The notes under the pieces were generated by a model. It searched no databases and was not told the origin of the DNA. It was given only the letters and a program-made list of their open reading frames with translations. From assembly GCA_965644315.1 (NCBI GenBank), contig CBFFRQ010000053.1, forward strand, positions 558,001 to 622,000: 64,000 nucleotides of DNA, given 5' to 3'. The DNA is from Caecitellus pseudoparvulus. Its lineage: Eukaryota > Bigyra: Bicosoecida. This document shows, piece by piece, positions 10,975 through 19,815 of the stretch (position 1 is the first letter of the stretch; the number at the start of each line of letters is the position of its first letter). The position numbers were made by a program, and so were the translations under genes.

Positions 10975-12988
10975 CTACTCCACTTGGCCTGGCGTGCCCG
11001 CCAGCTGCCCTGACGCGATGGCCCGGCCGATGGCGGACTTGTAGGCAACGCGGGAGCTGGGCAGGGGGCTGGGCGGCGGCAACACGCTGCGGCCAGGCGC
11101 CACCATGCCAGCCAAGCCCGACGTGTACGATGACACCATGGTCTTCTCACCAACAAAGTCGCGCCCAGTGGATCGCCCCAGCACTGCCGCCTTCAGCGCG
11201 TGGCTTGCGTTGGGGGCGCGGGCAGAGCCAGGCGCAGGCGCCAAGCCAAGCCGTGTGCGCTGGCCAGTGTGCCGGGAGGAGGCATTCGCTGCCATGCCGG
11301 CATAAAAGCCAGTGGCAATGTGTTTGTGCTCGTCACTGGCGTCGACGCCCTTGGCAGCTGTAAGCGCCATGCGCACGCGCTCTTCAGAGGACGCCGAGGG
11401 GGATGGTGCGGAAGCGCCCTGCAACGCAGCGCTGCTGGCGCTGCGCGCGTTCACCACTGCCGCCCAGCGCATCTCGTTCAGCTGCGTCTGGTACTGCTTC
11501 AAGGCACGTTTGTGTGCCCGCAGCTCGTCCTGCACGCGGGTGAGGGTCTCCTGCGCAGCATCCCGGTCAGCCTCCGCCGCCGCCGTGCGTGCTTCCGCTG
11601 CCGCCGTTGCTTCCTTCGCTAGCTGCGCCTCCAACTCGTACTGGCTCGCGCGGCCGACAGCCGAGTCCAAGGTTTCGTCTGCGCCCGCTGCCAACAAGCC
11701 TGAAGCCGCGAGGCGTGCCTCTGCTGCCGCGCGGCGGCCTTCCGCGGCTTCCAGGCTCGCCTCCAAATCCGCAACTGTCGCGCGCAAGGCAGCGTTCTCC
11801 ACTTCCGCGTCCTCGGCACGGCGCTCTGCGCCGCTGACAGCCTTGTGGGCGATGGCAGCGCGCTCAGCCGCCAACTCTGCCTGCAGCTGCGACGTGGTCA
11901 GTTCGTCCCTCAGCGCAGACACCTGGGAGGTCAGGCTGGTGACGCTTGCTCGTGCGTCCATGAGCTGTGTCGTGAGGTGCGACACCTCAGCCTCCGAATC
12001 CGCCGCCCGCGCCGTGCTGCGCTGCGCCGCATTGCGCGCTGTCTTGGCCTCCGTCCGGGCGTCTTCCAGCATCCTGGCCATGTCGCTGGTGCGCTCGCCG
12101 CCCTGCAGCGCCTGCCCTGACAACACGGCGTTTTCGTGCCGCAGCTCACTCAACGCCGTCTGCAGGCGCCTGCGCTCCTCCCCCCACTCGCTGCGCTGGC
12201 GCTCCACGTCAGCAGCGTGCAGGCGGGACGCGTCCACGAACTGGCTCTCCAGGCTCTGGGCGCGTGCCTGCCACTCGCGCAGGCGCTGCTGTGTCGCCGT
12301 CAACACGCCTTCCGTCTCCACCTCCTCAGACAGCACCTTGTCCAGGTCCCGGCGCTGCGCCGCCAGCAGGGCCGCCACCCGCTCGTTCTCGGAGCGCATC
12401 TCGGAGATCTTGTCCGACAGTCGCTCCACGGTGTCTGACAGCTCGCCCTCCGTCGCCTCGGCCTCCGCCACCCGCCCCTGCAGCTTCCGCTCACGGTCCT
12501 TGTACGCGGCCAGCGCGCGCTCCAACTCCGACACACGCGTGCTGGTGACTTCATCCTTCGCCGACAATGCAGCGCCTTCTTCCAGCTTCTGCGTCTTTGC
12601 GTCTGCAAGCTGCGCTCGCACTTGCAGATACTTCACGCGCAGCTCCTGCACCTCAGCCTCCAGCCCCGCCTTGTCCCCAGCCAGCGCAGTGCTTGTCGCT
12701 GACAAATCCTTCGTCGTGCTCTGCACATGAACGTCGCGGGTTGGTACGGCACTGTACGCGGCCCAAGGAGCAATGCGCCTCGCCGCGAACGCTGCAGGGC
12801 GGCCTTGCAATTTCCGCTCGGACCCACTGCAACCAACTCACAACCGCAACGGACAAGCGCTTCTGCAGCTCCTCATTCAGCTTCTGCAGCTGCAAAACTT
12901 GCACATGCAGATTCGCGATTGTCGAAGCGTCGCTGGCGTGCAGGTCCAGCTGCCCAGCGCCATCACTGCCTGTAGCTGTGCCGGACAT
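10975..12988 (-). CDS. Long coiled-coil protein, function unknown
   Basis: Two exons on the minus strand: 12988-12842 and 12720-10975, separated by a 121-base intron with donor GTGAGT and acceptor TGCAG in phase 0; 630 residues. Exon 1 begins MSGTATGSDG and enters a coiled coil (LHVQVLQLQKLNEELQKRL) that continues through most of exon 2 as nearly unbroken heptads. The last ~110 residues lose heptads and become Gly/Ala/Ser-rich. I recognise no family. Centrosomal, basal-body or flagellar scaffolds are plausible given the ciliary genes nearby, but that is inference. The stop is TAG, and the 3' end faces the DHX37 stop 56 bases away. Confidence 0.8.
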
Positions 12989-14851
12989 GGCAAGTGAGGG
13001 TTGGCGCACGTGTCAACTCCCGCAGCGGCGGCCACGACGGGCAGGCTTCACGGGTAGGAAACGCGTGAACAAAGGCAACGCCGTGTGTGAGCTTTGCGAC
13101 AGCTTGCTTTTTGCCGGGTTACGCTGCAATGCAAGCGCATGCCAGCTTGGCGAAAAAGACAGTAGAAATGCTGGTAAGAATAAAAAGAAGGGTGCAGCAT
13201 GCTATTTTTTACGTTCGGATAGAATGATGCAATGTGAAGTTGCTGTTCAGCATGCTGGTTGTGAAGCGCATTAAGAGGTATATGAGCCATGCAGGAAAAC
13301 TTCGATGCATGACTGTTGCAGTGGGCGGGCGCTGCAACGCAAGCACAGTGTCAAGCAAGACCTGGCTTTGCACAGCAGCAGAGGGAAACAGTGTACCTTG
13401 CGCAAGTAAGCCTCGTGGTGTTGTCCCCGCTCTCCTCGCCGCAAGTCTGGCGAAAAGACGCGAGCGCCATGTCGCTGCCCCTCGTGGCGCACGCACTTGC
13501 TGGATGAGGGCGGGGCCGGCGGTCAGCGCAACCTTGTCGCCTACGGACATGAGTGCAGCGCAAAGCGTGGAAAATGCACCGCGGATGCATTGCTGCAGCA
13601 AAAAATGGTCGACTTGGGTGATGAGCCATACCCAGGCTGACGCCTGCAGCCTCCTGGCACTCAGTTCGCGAGAGCACGGAATACTCCGCATACCGTTGGC
13701 CTTCAGGAGCCGCAGATGCCGCACTGGGCAAGTCACTCGGATGCACCCGCTACCCGGGTACAGCTTTCGTTTGGGTCTCACAGCGAGGCATGTCTGCTTC
13801 ACACTCCCACTTTTCTTGTTTGCCGTAGCATGGCCCTACTGACAGGGCCGGCCTCTGATGGAGAATATACTAGCTATCTCGAACTAGCACCCCATCCTAA
13901 CTCACGAAAAGCGAGCTGAGAGGCATGAGAGTTTGTGAGTCCAACCAGCTGTCCCCACCCGCCAGGATGTACCGCGCAGCGGCACCAATGCGCCCACTAG
14001 CACGCCCGACGGGCTGCAGCACCAGGCAGGCCTGGTTCCTTCGACCAAAGATTGTCCCACCACGCCAGTTCTTGAGTCCCCAGCTCACCGGTGTGCACCG
14101 CAGCACACGCAGCGGGCGACTCACAGACCCTGTCCGCGCGCGACCGCACCCCAACATAGCCAAGTGACGCCCACGCACTGCACACAATCCACATGCATGG
14201 GGGCCGTCCCCCACGCACCACCCTTCAGCGCACGAAAGCACACAGTCCACAACCACCTGGGCACAATGCCAAGCACTTGCGCGAAGAGCGCGCGGCGTCC
14301 ATTGCTCTGACTGCGGAATGACTCGATAAAAAGACACCCAACCCTGCGGGTCGGGTGCCAGGGGGTACAGCATGCGTGATTTGATCGAATATTACTTCGG
14401 GAACTCATGAGGTTGCTGTAAGCATGCTGGCAAGGATCGAGCCATCGTCCCCTATGAGCTACGAATGCACCCCCCTTAACCTGCGCAAGGCAGTGGGCAG
14501 TTGCCGCACGAAGACCGCCTGGCCTTCGGAAGAACCTTGAGAAAGGGTGAAGAGTCCAGCTGGTGGTGTGCCTGCCATCAGGCCGAACTGGGCGTGTGCA
14601 GCAGCCGGGCGGAGGATCGCAGCAGCTGAGCGGCGCTGGAGACGGAACGAAGCCGGACCCCAGGGTAGCGACGCGGCAGCCTACATACACATCATGACAG
14701 CTAAAGCAATCATTCCCATTTGCTGGCTGTGATGGAAAGGCTTCGCGCGGCGGGAACGCCTCGTGCAGACCATCCAACAAAAGCCACCACGCCAGCCTGC
14801 GCAAAAACGCACTGCACACGCCAGCGACTGCACCACACAGCACACGAAGAA
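12989..14851. other. Gene-poor region upstream of the direct repeats
   Basis: No supportable gene in about 1.86 kb. Composition is more AT-rich than elsewhere around 13150-13300 (runs such as AATAAAAAGAAGG and ATTTTTTACG). Frames of about 200 codons occur on both strands between 13209 and 13842 with no recognisable motif, and a 293-codon minus frame at 14121-15002 crosses into the repeat unit. I treat all of these as chance. A hairpin element related to the later repeats sits at 14021-14036, followed by a diverged relative of the sequence at 15998-16110. No tRNA cloverleaf was spotted. Confidence 0.45.
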
Positions 14852-15022
14852 CGTCTGAAATGCAACAGTGACAGCCACCACACCCCACATTGCACGCAGC
14901 GCTCGCCGCGCCCCAACAACGCCGCAGATCATGCGCGGAGCAGCAGTTTCCGCACCCCACCCCACCACGCCAAGGGCGCTGGGCGGCCCAAAAAGATTGC
15001 ACTGTTCAAAGGACGGCTAGAT

Positions 15023-15047
15023 TCGCGGCTCCTCCTTGGAGCCGTGA
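15023..15047 (+). other. Hairpin in repeat unit 1
   Basis: Inverted repeat with a 10-bp stem around loop TCCTT. One position is a G-T wobble here where unit 2 has a perfect Watson-Crick pair, so the fold survives the substitution. Confidence 0.6.
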
Positions 15048-15325
15048 GTCCTGCGTTGTCCTCACCGCCGTGGTTCACCCTCGGACTGCGCGCTCAGCGC
15101 GCTAGTCCTGGTGTTCCCACCTCTCCCCACACCACCAGCAACTTCTGGTGACCCATGCCTGGCTGGTCGGTCGGGGACTCGCATTGCCCCTGTGCGGCAT
15201 GCACTGGCCCGGCAAGACGCTTGCGCGCCCCCCATGGGTTCCCAAGTACAACCATCACTGAGCATGCAATCCCATGACCACCTACCAGGCACAGCTCACG
15301 CTGCGCGGTGTGGGGGAGTTGCGGT

Positions 15326-15341
15326 ACCAGGAGAGCCTGGT
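15326..15341 (+). other. ACCAGG-N4-CCTGGT hairpin element, copy 2
   Basis: A perfect 6-bp stem with loop AGAG, followed by TTCCGTCAGCAC. Other copies lie at 14021-14036 (loop CAGG), 16000-16015 (loop AAAG) and 16634-16649 (loop AGAG). The stem is constant and the loop varies between copies. Confidence 0.6.
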
Positions 15342-15475
15342 TCCGTCAGCACAGTAGAGTGCGTGGGGCGGCGCAATGTAAGGGCCGGGAGCATGGCCGA
15401 GGTGTGCGCACACTGCAGTGGGCGCCTGCCGTCTTCATCGCCAGCACCTCAACACCCTCTAGCGCTCCAATGCAC

Positions 15476-16158
15476 CCTGGCTTCACACAAGCGTTCCCCA
15501 GCACCAAGATGGAGTCCTCATATCGATACGGCGACTGACGTGGGTGGAGAAGAAACAGCGCCTGTGCATGCACTGGGTAAGAGTGGAAGGAGGAACCAGC
15601 GTAGCTGCAGGACTTGCAAAAAAGAGTGGCCGATCAAGGCGACGAGTCAGAACCCCGGGTCTGCCCCCTGCAGCTTCTCAGGCACAACAGCAATTGATTC
15701 CTGCTGCGTCCGAAAGGAGGCAAGGGGGCCCCCAGGGCACACGAATCCCGTTTACGCCAGCTGACAAGAGTACAGAGTTAGCGAAGGCGCAAGCGTGAAT
15801 CTGTTGGGTCGCTGGGGGGCAGACCCATCCAGGCACACTTGCAAATCTCCTCTCCGTCCTCCACCGGCATGTGTGCAGGCATTTCGCTCTTGGATCTTGA
15901 GGAGGGCATGCGCCCTCCTTCGTAACCCTGGGGAGGAGTTCGAGGAGGGTGCTGAATCACACCTCAAGGCCGTTCACGCACACACACCGCTGTGCCAGCA
16001 CCAGGAAAGCCTGGTTCCGTCGGCCAGGAAATCGTGTGCCACGCCAAACTATAAGTCCGCAAGCGCCACCACGCCAGCCGCCCCACACAGCGGGCGAAAG
16101 CACGCAGGCACACCTCGCTCATGCGCACTCATGCACGGCAGACTATGACAAGCATGAG
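15476..16158. other. Spacer between the two direct repeats
   Basis: About 680 bases with no gene I can support. It contains copy 3 of the ACCAGG hairpin at 16000-16015. From about 15998 it resembles 14014-14130 (shared fragments such as CCACGCCA and AGCGGGCGA), so it looks like an older, decayed member of the same repeat family. Confidence 0.5.
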
Positions 16159-16783
16159 CGTCTGAAATGCAACAGCGACAGCCACCACACCCCACATTGC
16201 ACGCAGCGCACGCCACGCCCCAACAACACCGCAGATCATGCGCGGAGCAGCAGTTTCCGCACCCCACCCCACCACGCCAAGGGCCCCGCGCGGCCCAAAA
16301 AGATTGCACTGATCAAAGGACGGCTAGATTCGCGGCTCCTCCTTGGAGCCGCGAGTCCTGCGTTGTCCTCACCGCCGTGGTTCACCCTCGGACTGCGCGC
16401 TCAGCGCGCTAGTCCTGGTGTTCCCACCTCTCCCCACACCACCAGCAACTTCTGGTGACCCACGCCTGGCTGGTCGGCCGGGGACTCGCATTGCCCCTGT
16501 GCGGCATGCACTGGCCCGGCAAGACGCTTGCGCGCCCCCCATGGGTTCCCAAGTACAACCATTCACTGAGTATGCAATCCCATGACCACCTACCAGGCAC
16601 AGCTCACGCTGCGCGGTGTGGGGGAGTTGCGGTACCAGGAGAGCCTGGTTCCGTCAGCACAGTGGAGTGCGTGGAGCGGCGCAATGTAAGGGCCGGGAGC
16701 GGGGCCGAGGTGTGCGCACACTGCAGTGGGCGCCTGCCGTCTTCATCGCCAGCACCTCAACACCCTCAAGCGTTCCAATGCAC
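16159..16783 (+). repeat. Long direct repeat, unit 2
   Basis: Second copy of the unit at 14852-15475, starting with the same CGTCTGAAATGCAACAG. Its three hairpins are at 16330-16354 (perfect 10-bp stem), 16390-16115+300 (that is, 16390-16415; GCGCGC stem with one bulge) and 16634-16649. It ends only 7 bases before the stop codon of the PPR-like gene, so part of that gene's 3' untranslated region is repeat-derived. Confidence 0.85.
16330..16354 (+). other. Hairpin in repeat unit 2
   Basis: Perfect 10-bp inverted repeat (TCGCGGCTCC pairing with GGAGCCGCGA) around a 5-base loop. It matches the wobble-containing stem at 15023-15047. Confidence 0.65.
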
Positions 16784-16790
16784 GCACAAT

Positions 16791-19541
16791 CTACTCCACG
16801 GTGACCTTGATTGGCACACGCAATTTGGGTGAATCCGCAGCGACACTGGGGCTGGCATCACCGTTTTCCCTTGCCACGCGCTGCTTGCCACTGCTTGCCA
16901 GCTCAATGTCCGCCACCGACACGCCGTCTGGGCCCACCTTCGGCAAGGCCTGAGACGCTGCAACCAGCCACGGCGCCAGGTGGGCCCACTGCACGGCGAC
17001 AGACTGCTGCGTCACACTGCACGCGACCCGCGGCGCCCCTTTCACCGCCGTGCAAGCCTGCACCTCCTTCACCAGCCACGCCGCGTGGCGCTGCCCGCGC
17101 TCCTCCGAGGTGTCGCCCAGTCGCAAGTGCAGGGAGCGGCCTTTCAGAGGGTGCCTCTCCACGCCCCCCTGCGCTGCGTGGCCCGCCTGCTGCCACAGGA
17201 ACCACTGCACGTACAGCCCACGCACGGTGGGGGACACGTCTGCGACGTCCACCAGCGCCACACTGGGCAGCAGGCCGCGCAGGCCCTCCGAGGGGCGAAG
17301 GCGCTCCCCGAACAGGCCTGCCGAGTGCAAGGTGGCGAGCAGGGACAGCGCCACCCACCGCCCGCTGCCCCGCTTGGCCTGGGTGATGGCCTGGTCGCAG
17401 ACGGCGATGCTGTCACCGGGGGGCAGCCCAGCCGCCACCAGTGCCTCGGCAGCCGCCTGCAGGGCCTCCCGGTGCTGGCGCTGCATCTTGACGTGACGCA
17501 GGCCTGACAGCGCTGCCAGGAGGCTGGCTCCACTGGGGCGCCCCACGGACGCCTGCAGGGCCAGCACCACCTCTGCCGCGAGCTGCGCCTGGCCTGTCGC
17601 GACAGCCTCCGACAGGATCTGGTTGAAGGGGGCTTCGTCCAGGTCGGAGGGGGGTGGCGCCACCTGTCCTGCGGCCCGGGCCAGGCTCATGCCCAAGCTC
17701 TCGCTGAGCCCCCCCCCTGTCTGGGTCGGAGGACCGTCGCTGTCGCTGAGCATGCCGTCACTGATGTGCCCCGGGGCCCCCTCGCCCCGCCGCTGCCTCC
17801 CGGCCGCCTCGTGCTGTGGCGCACTGCTGCACAGTTCCTCCAGCAGCCGGCGCAGGGCAGCCTCGCCTGCGCCCGAGCCACGCACCCGCTCGTACGCGGG
17901 CTGGCGCAGGGCGATGCTGATGCGGAGGGAGGCCAGGCGCGCCGCACTGCCGCCCTCTGCGGCCAGCTTCTCTGCAGCAGCGGACGCCTCGGCCAGACGC
18001 CCCGCCCGTGTGAGGGAGGATACGAGCAGGCCCCACGTGTGGCCGTCTGGGGCGATGCTGCCGCCCACATGCTGCATGACGCGCACCGCCGCCTGCACCG
18101 CGTCCAGCTCGCCCTGCGCCACCATGCTGCGCAGAGCAACGTTCACGTGCCCCGCCAGCACGGCGCCGGTCCGGGCCTCCTGGGGCGGCACGGCCTCCAC
18201 CAGCTGCCGCACTGAGGCGTGCTGCCCGGCGGCGTACAGCTCACGCAGCAGGCGCATGAACGAGCCGTGGTCGGGGATGACACGGCAGCGCAGGAGGAGG
18301 TTGAAGGCAAGCTGGGCGGCTGCCGACAGCGCCTCGGCCGCCTCGCCAGGGCGCCCCTCGGAGGTGGACAGCAAGTCAGCAAGCACCTGCACCCCCAGCG
18401 CCTGCGCTGGGGGCAGGGCAGTGTCGTCGCCCCGCCGCCAGACACCGTCACCCCCTCCCTCCTCCGCTGCCGCCGCTGTGTGACCCGTCTCGCTGTCGGA
18501 GTCGGAGTCACACAGCTCGGCCCCAGCTGCTGAGCCCCCCTCCAGCCCCTCCAGCAGGCTCTCAAACGCCGCCACAGCGCCCTGGGCGTCACCACTCCGC
18601 AGCAGGGCCCGCACAAAGGCGAAGTGCAGGGCCTGCTTGCCGTCTGGCGAGTCCAGGTACGCCTGCAGGCGCGGGTCGGAGCCGGCCGCTGCCAGGACGG
18701 CGGTGACCAGGGTGTGTGGCAGCTGCCCCACAGCGACGTGCCCACACGCGCCCAGCACCTCCAGGGCCAGTGCAGGGGTGAAGAGGGAGGGGCGGTCTGC
18801 GAGGGGCAGCCGCCCGTCACCGCGCGCGCCGCCGGCGGGCGGCTGCAGCACCAGCTGCCCGTCCACCCACTGCGGCATGGGCGCCTCCAGCGCGTCAACC
18901 ACCGCAGCACAGGCGCCAGCCTCGCCCAGCGCAGCCGTGAGGGCGCGCAACAGGGCAACGAAGAGCTTTTCGTCCCCATTGGCATGGCCGGCTTCGCCGA
19001 CAGCCCAGAGGACGGGAGACTGCGGTAGGTGAGTGGCCAGCCCGACGACGGCAGCTGACGCGGCAGCTTGGGACAGCGGCACTCCCGAGGCAACGGCAGC
19101 CGCGCTGACCTGCTGCAGGGCCTGCCCGTCACCCGCATCGGACAGGGCATCGAATAAAATCTCCAGGGCTGTGCTGCCCTCCAGCAGGGCACACGCCTCG
19201 GGGCTGTGCTGGAACTGCAGGAGCAGCTCCGTAAGGTGGCGGAAGTTGGACGCGTCAATGCTGTCGGTGACGAGTTGGAAGAAGTCCTCCGCGGGGACGG
19301 TCTCCCCCATCATCAGCTGCCCCTGCCACATCATGCTGCGGTGACTGAGAGGGACCCAGGGCGTGACCAAGCAGAACCTCGCAGAGGCGCGCCGCTGACC
19401 TGGCAGCCTGCGGAACTTGGAACCTGCCCTCGCCCACGGGGCAGTGCCCCGCGCCACGAGGGGCGATAAATTGTGCAGGCTCACATGGTGCTGGGCCTGG
19501 CAAAGCGCCTCCAGGGACAGCTGCCGCATGCAAGACGCCAT
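16791..19541 (-). CDS. PPR/TPR-like helical-repeat protein, probably organellar
   Basis: A single-exon frame of 916 residues from the ATG at 19541; the frame extends further upstream but without an ATG. The N-terminus (MASCMRQLSLEALCQ, then many Arg/Ser/Ala and few acidic residues) looks like an organelle targeting peptide. The body is a series of paired helices; the stretch TWGLLVSSLTRAGRLAEASA reads like a canonical ~35-residue PPR motif, and several more degenerate repeats surround it. PPR proteins bind organelle RNA for processing or stabilisation. No SMR, DYW or other catalytic tail is visible; the C-terminus ends in LRVPIKVTVE. A low-complexity acidic insert lies near 18440-18540. The stop is TAG. 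Target RNA and organelle are unknown. Confidence 0.72.
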   Translation of the reverse strand: MASCMRQLSLEALCQAQHHVSLHNLSPLVARGTAPWARAGSKFRRLPGQRRASARFCLVTPWVPLSHRSMMWQGQLMMGETVPAEDFFQLVTDSIDASNFRHLTELLLQFQHSPEACALLEGSTALEILFDALSDAGDGQALQQVSAAAVASGVPLSQAAASAAVVGLATHLPQSPVLWAVGEAGHANGDEKLFVALLRALTAALGEAGACAAVVDALEAPMPQWVDGQLVLQPPAGGARGDGRLPLADRPSLFTPALALEVLGACGHVAVGQLPHTLVTAVLAAAGSDPRLQAYLDSPDGKQALHFAFVRALLRSGDAQGAVAAFESLLEGLEGGSAAGAELCDSDSDSETGHTAAAAEEGGGDGVWRRGDDTALPPAQALGVQVLADLLSTSEGRPGEAAEALSAAAQLAFNLLLRCRVIPDHGSFMRLLRELYAAGQHASVRQLVEAVPPQEARTGAVLAGHVNVALRSMVAQGELDAVQAAVRVMQHVGGSIAPDGHTWGLLVSSLTRAGRLAEASAAAEKLAAEGGSAARLASLRISIALRQPAYERVRGSGAGEAALRRLLEELCSSAPQHEAAGRQRRGEGAPGHISDGMLSDSDGPPTQTGGGLSESLGMSLARAAGQVAPPPSDLDEAPFNQILSEAVATGQAQLAAEVVLALQASVGRPSGASLLAALSGLRHVKMQRQHREALQAAAEALVAAGLPPGDSIAVCDQAITQAKRGSGRWVALSLLATLHSAGLFGERLRPSEGLRGLLPSVALVDVADVSPTVRGLYVQWFLWQQAGHAAQGGVERHPLKGRSLHLRLGDTSEERGQRHAAWLVKEVQACTAVKGAPRVACSVTQQSVAVQWAHLAPWLVAASQALPKVGPDGVSVADIELASSGKQRVARENGDASPSVAADSPKLRVPIKVTVE

Positions 19542-19815
19542 GGCGTTTGCAGGCAGGCGCGTCGGTCGCGAGGAGTGGCGGAGCAGGAATGTGAGACACT
19601 TCGTGCATTGCGGCCACCTCGCGGCACGCCCAAGGGGGCGGCGCGCCACGAGCTGGCGCTCAGCATGGCTCGGCTCAGCGGTGCAGGAGGGCGGATCGGG
19701 GGCTGAGACAAGGGGGCTCCCTGCTCCCACTCCCCCTCCTGCCGCTGGACCAGTCACAAGGGAAGCGCCGGGCACGGCACGCGGACAGAAGGACACTACA
19801 CCCTGCCGCCGGCGC

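Larger units (their letters stand above)
14852..15475 (+). repeat. Long direct repeat, unit 1
   Basis: About 624 bases starting CGTCTGAAATGCAACAG, nearly identical to 16159-16783, 1.3 kb downstream, with scattered substitutions and one length difference. Flanks of the two units differ, so this is a dispersed direct duplication rather than a simple tandem. It holds three inverted repeats that are kept in both units: 15023-15047, about 15083-15108 and 15326-15341. An open frame shared by both units differs mostly at amino-acid-changing positions (S/T, A/T, F/I, V/A), which argues against coding. No transposase, terminal inverted repeat or target duplication was seen. Confidence 0.85.

Noticed and set aside
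13209-13842. Overlapping ~200-codon frames on both strands
   Set aside because: Neither has ciliary, organellar or domain features, they mutually overlap, and the region is otherwise non-coding in look.
14121-15151. Frames of 140-290 codons in and beside repeat unit 1 (and 15949-16458 in unit 2)
   Set aside because: The shared frame exists only because the DNA is duplicated; differences between copies are mostly amino-acid changing and no motif is present.
13000-16800. tRNA, rRNA or CRISPR in the gene-poor block
   Set aside because: No TpsiC-like box with a matching acceptor stem, no rRNA core sequence and no regularly spaced short repeats were seen.
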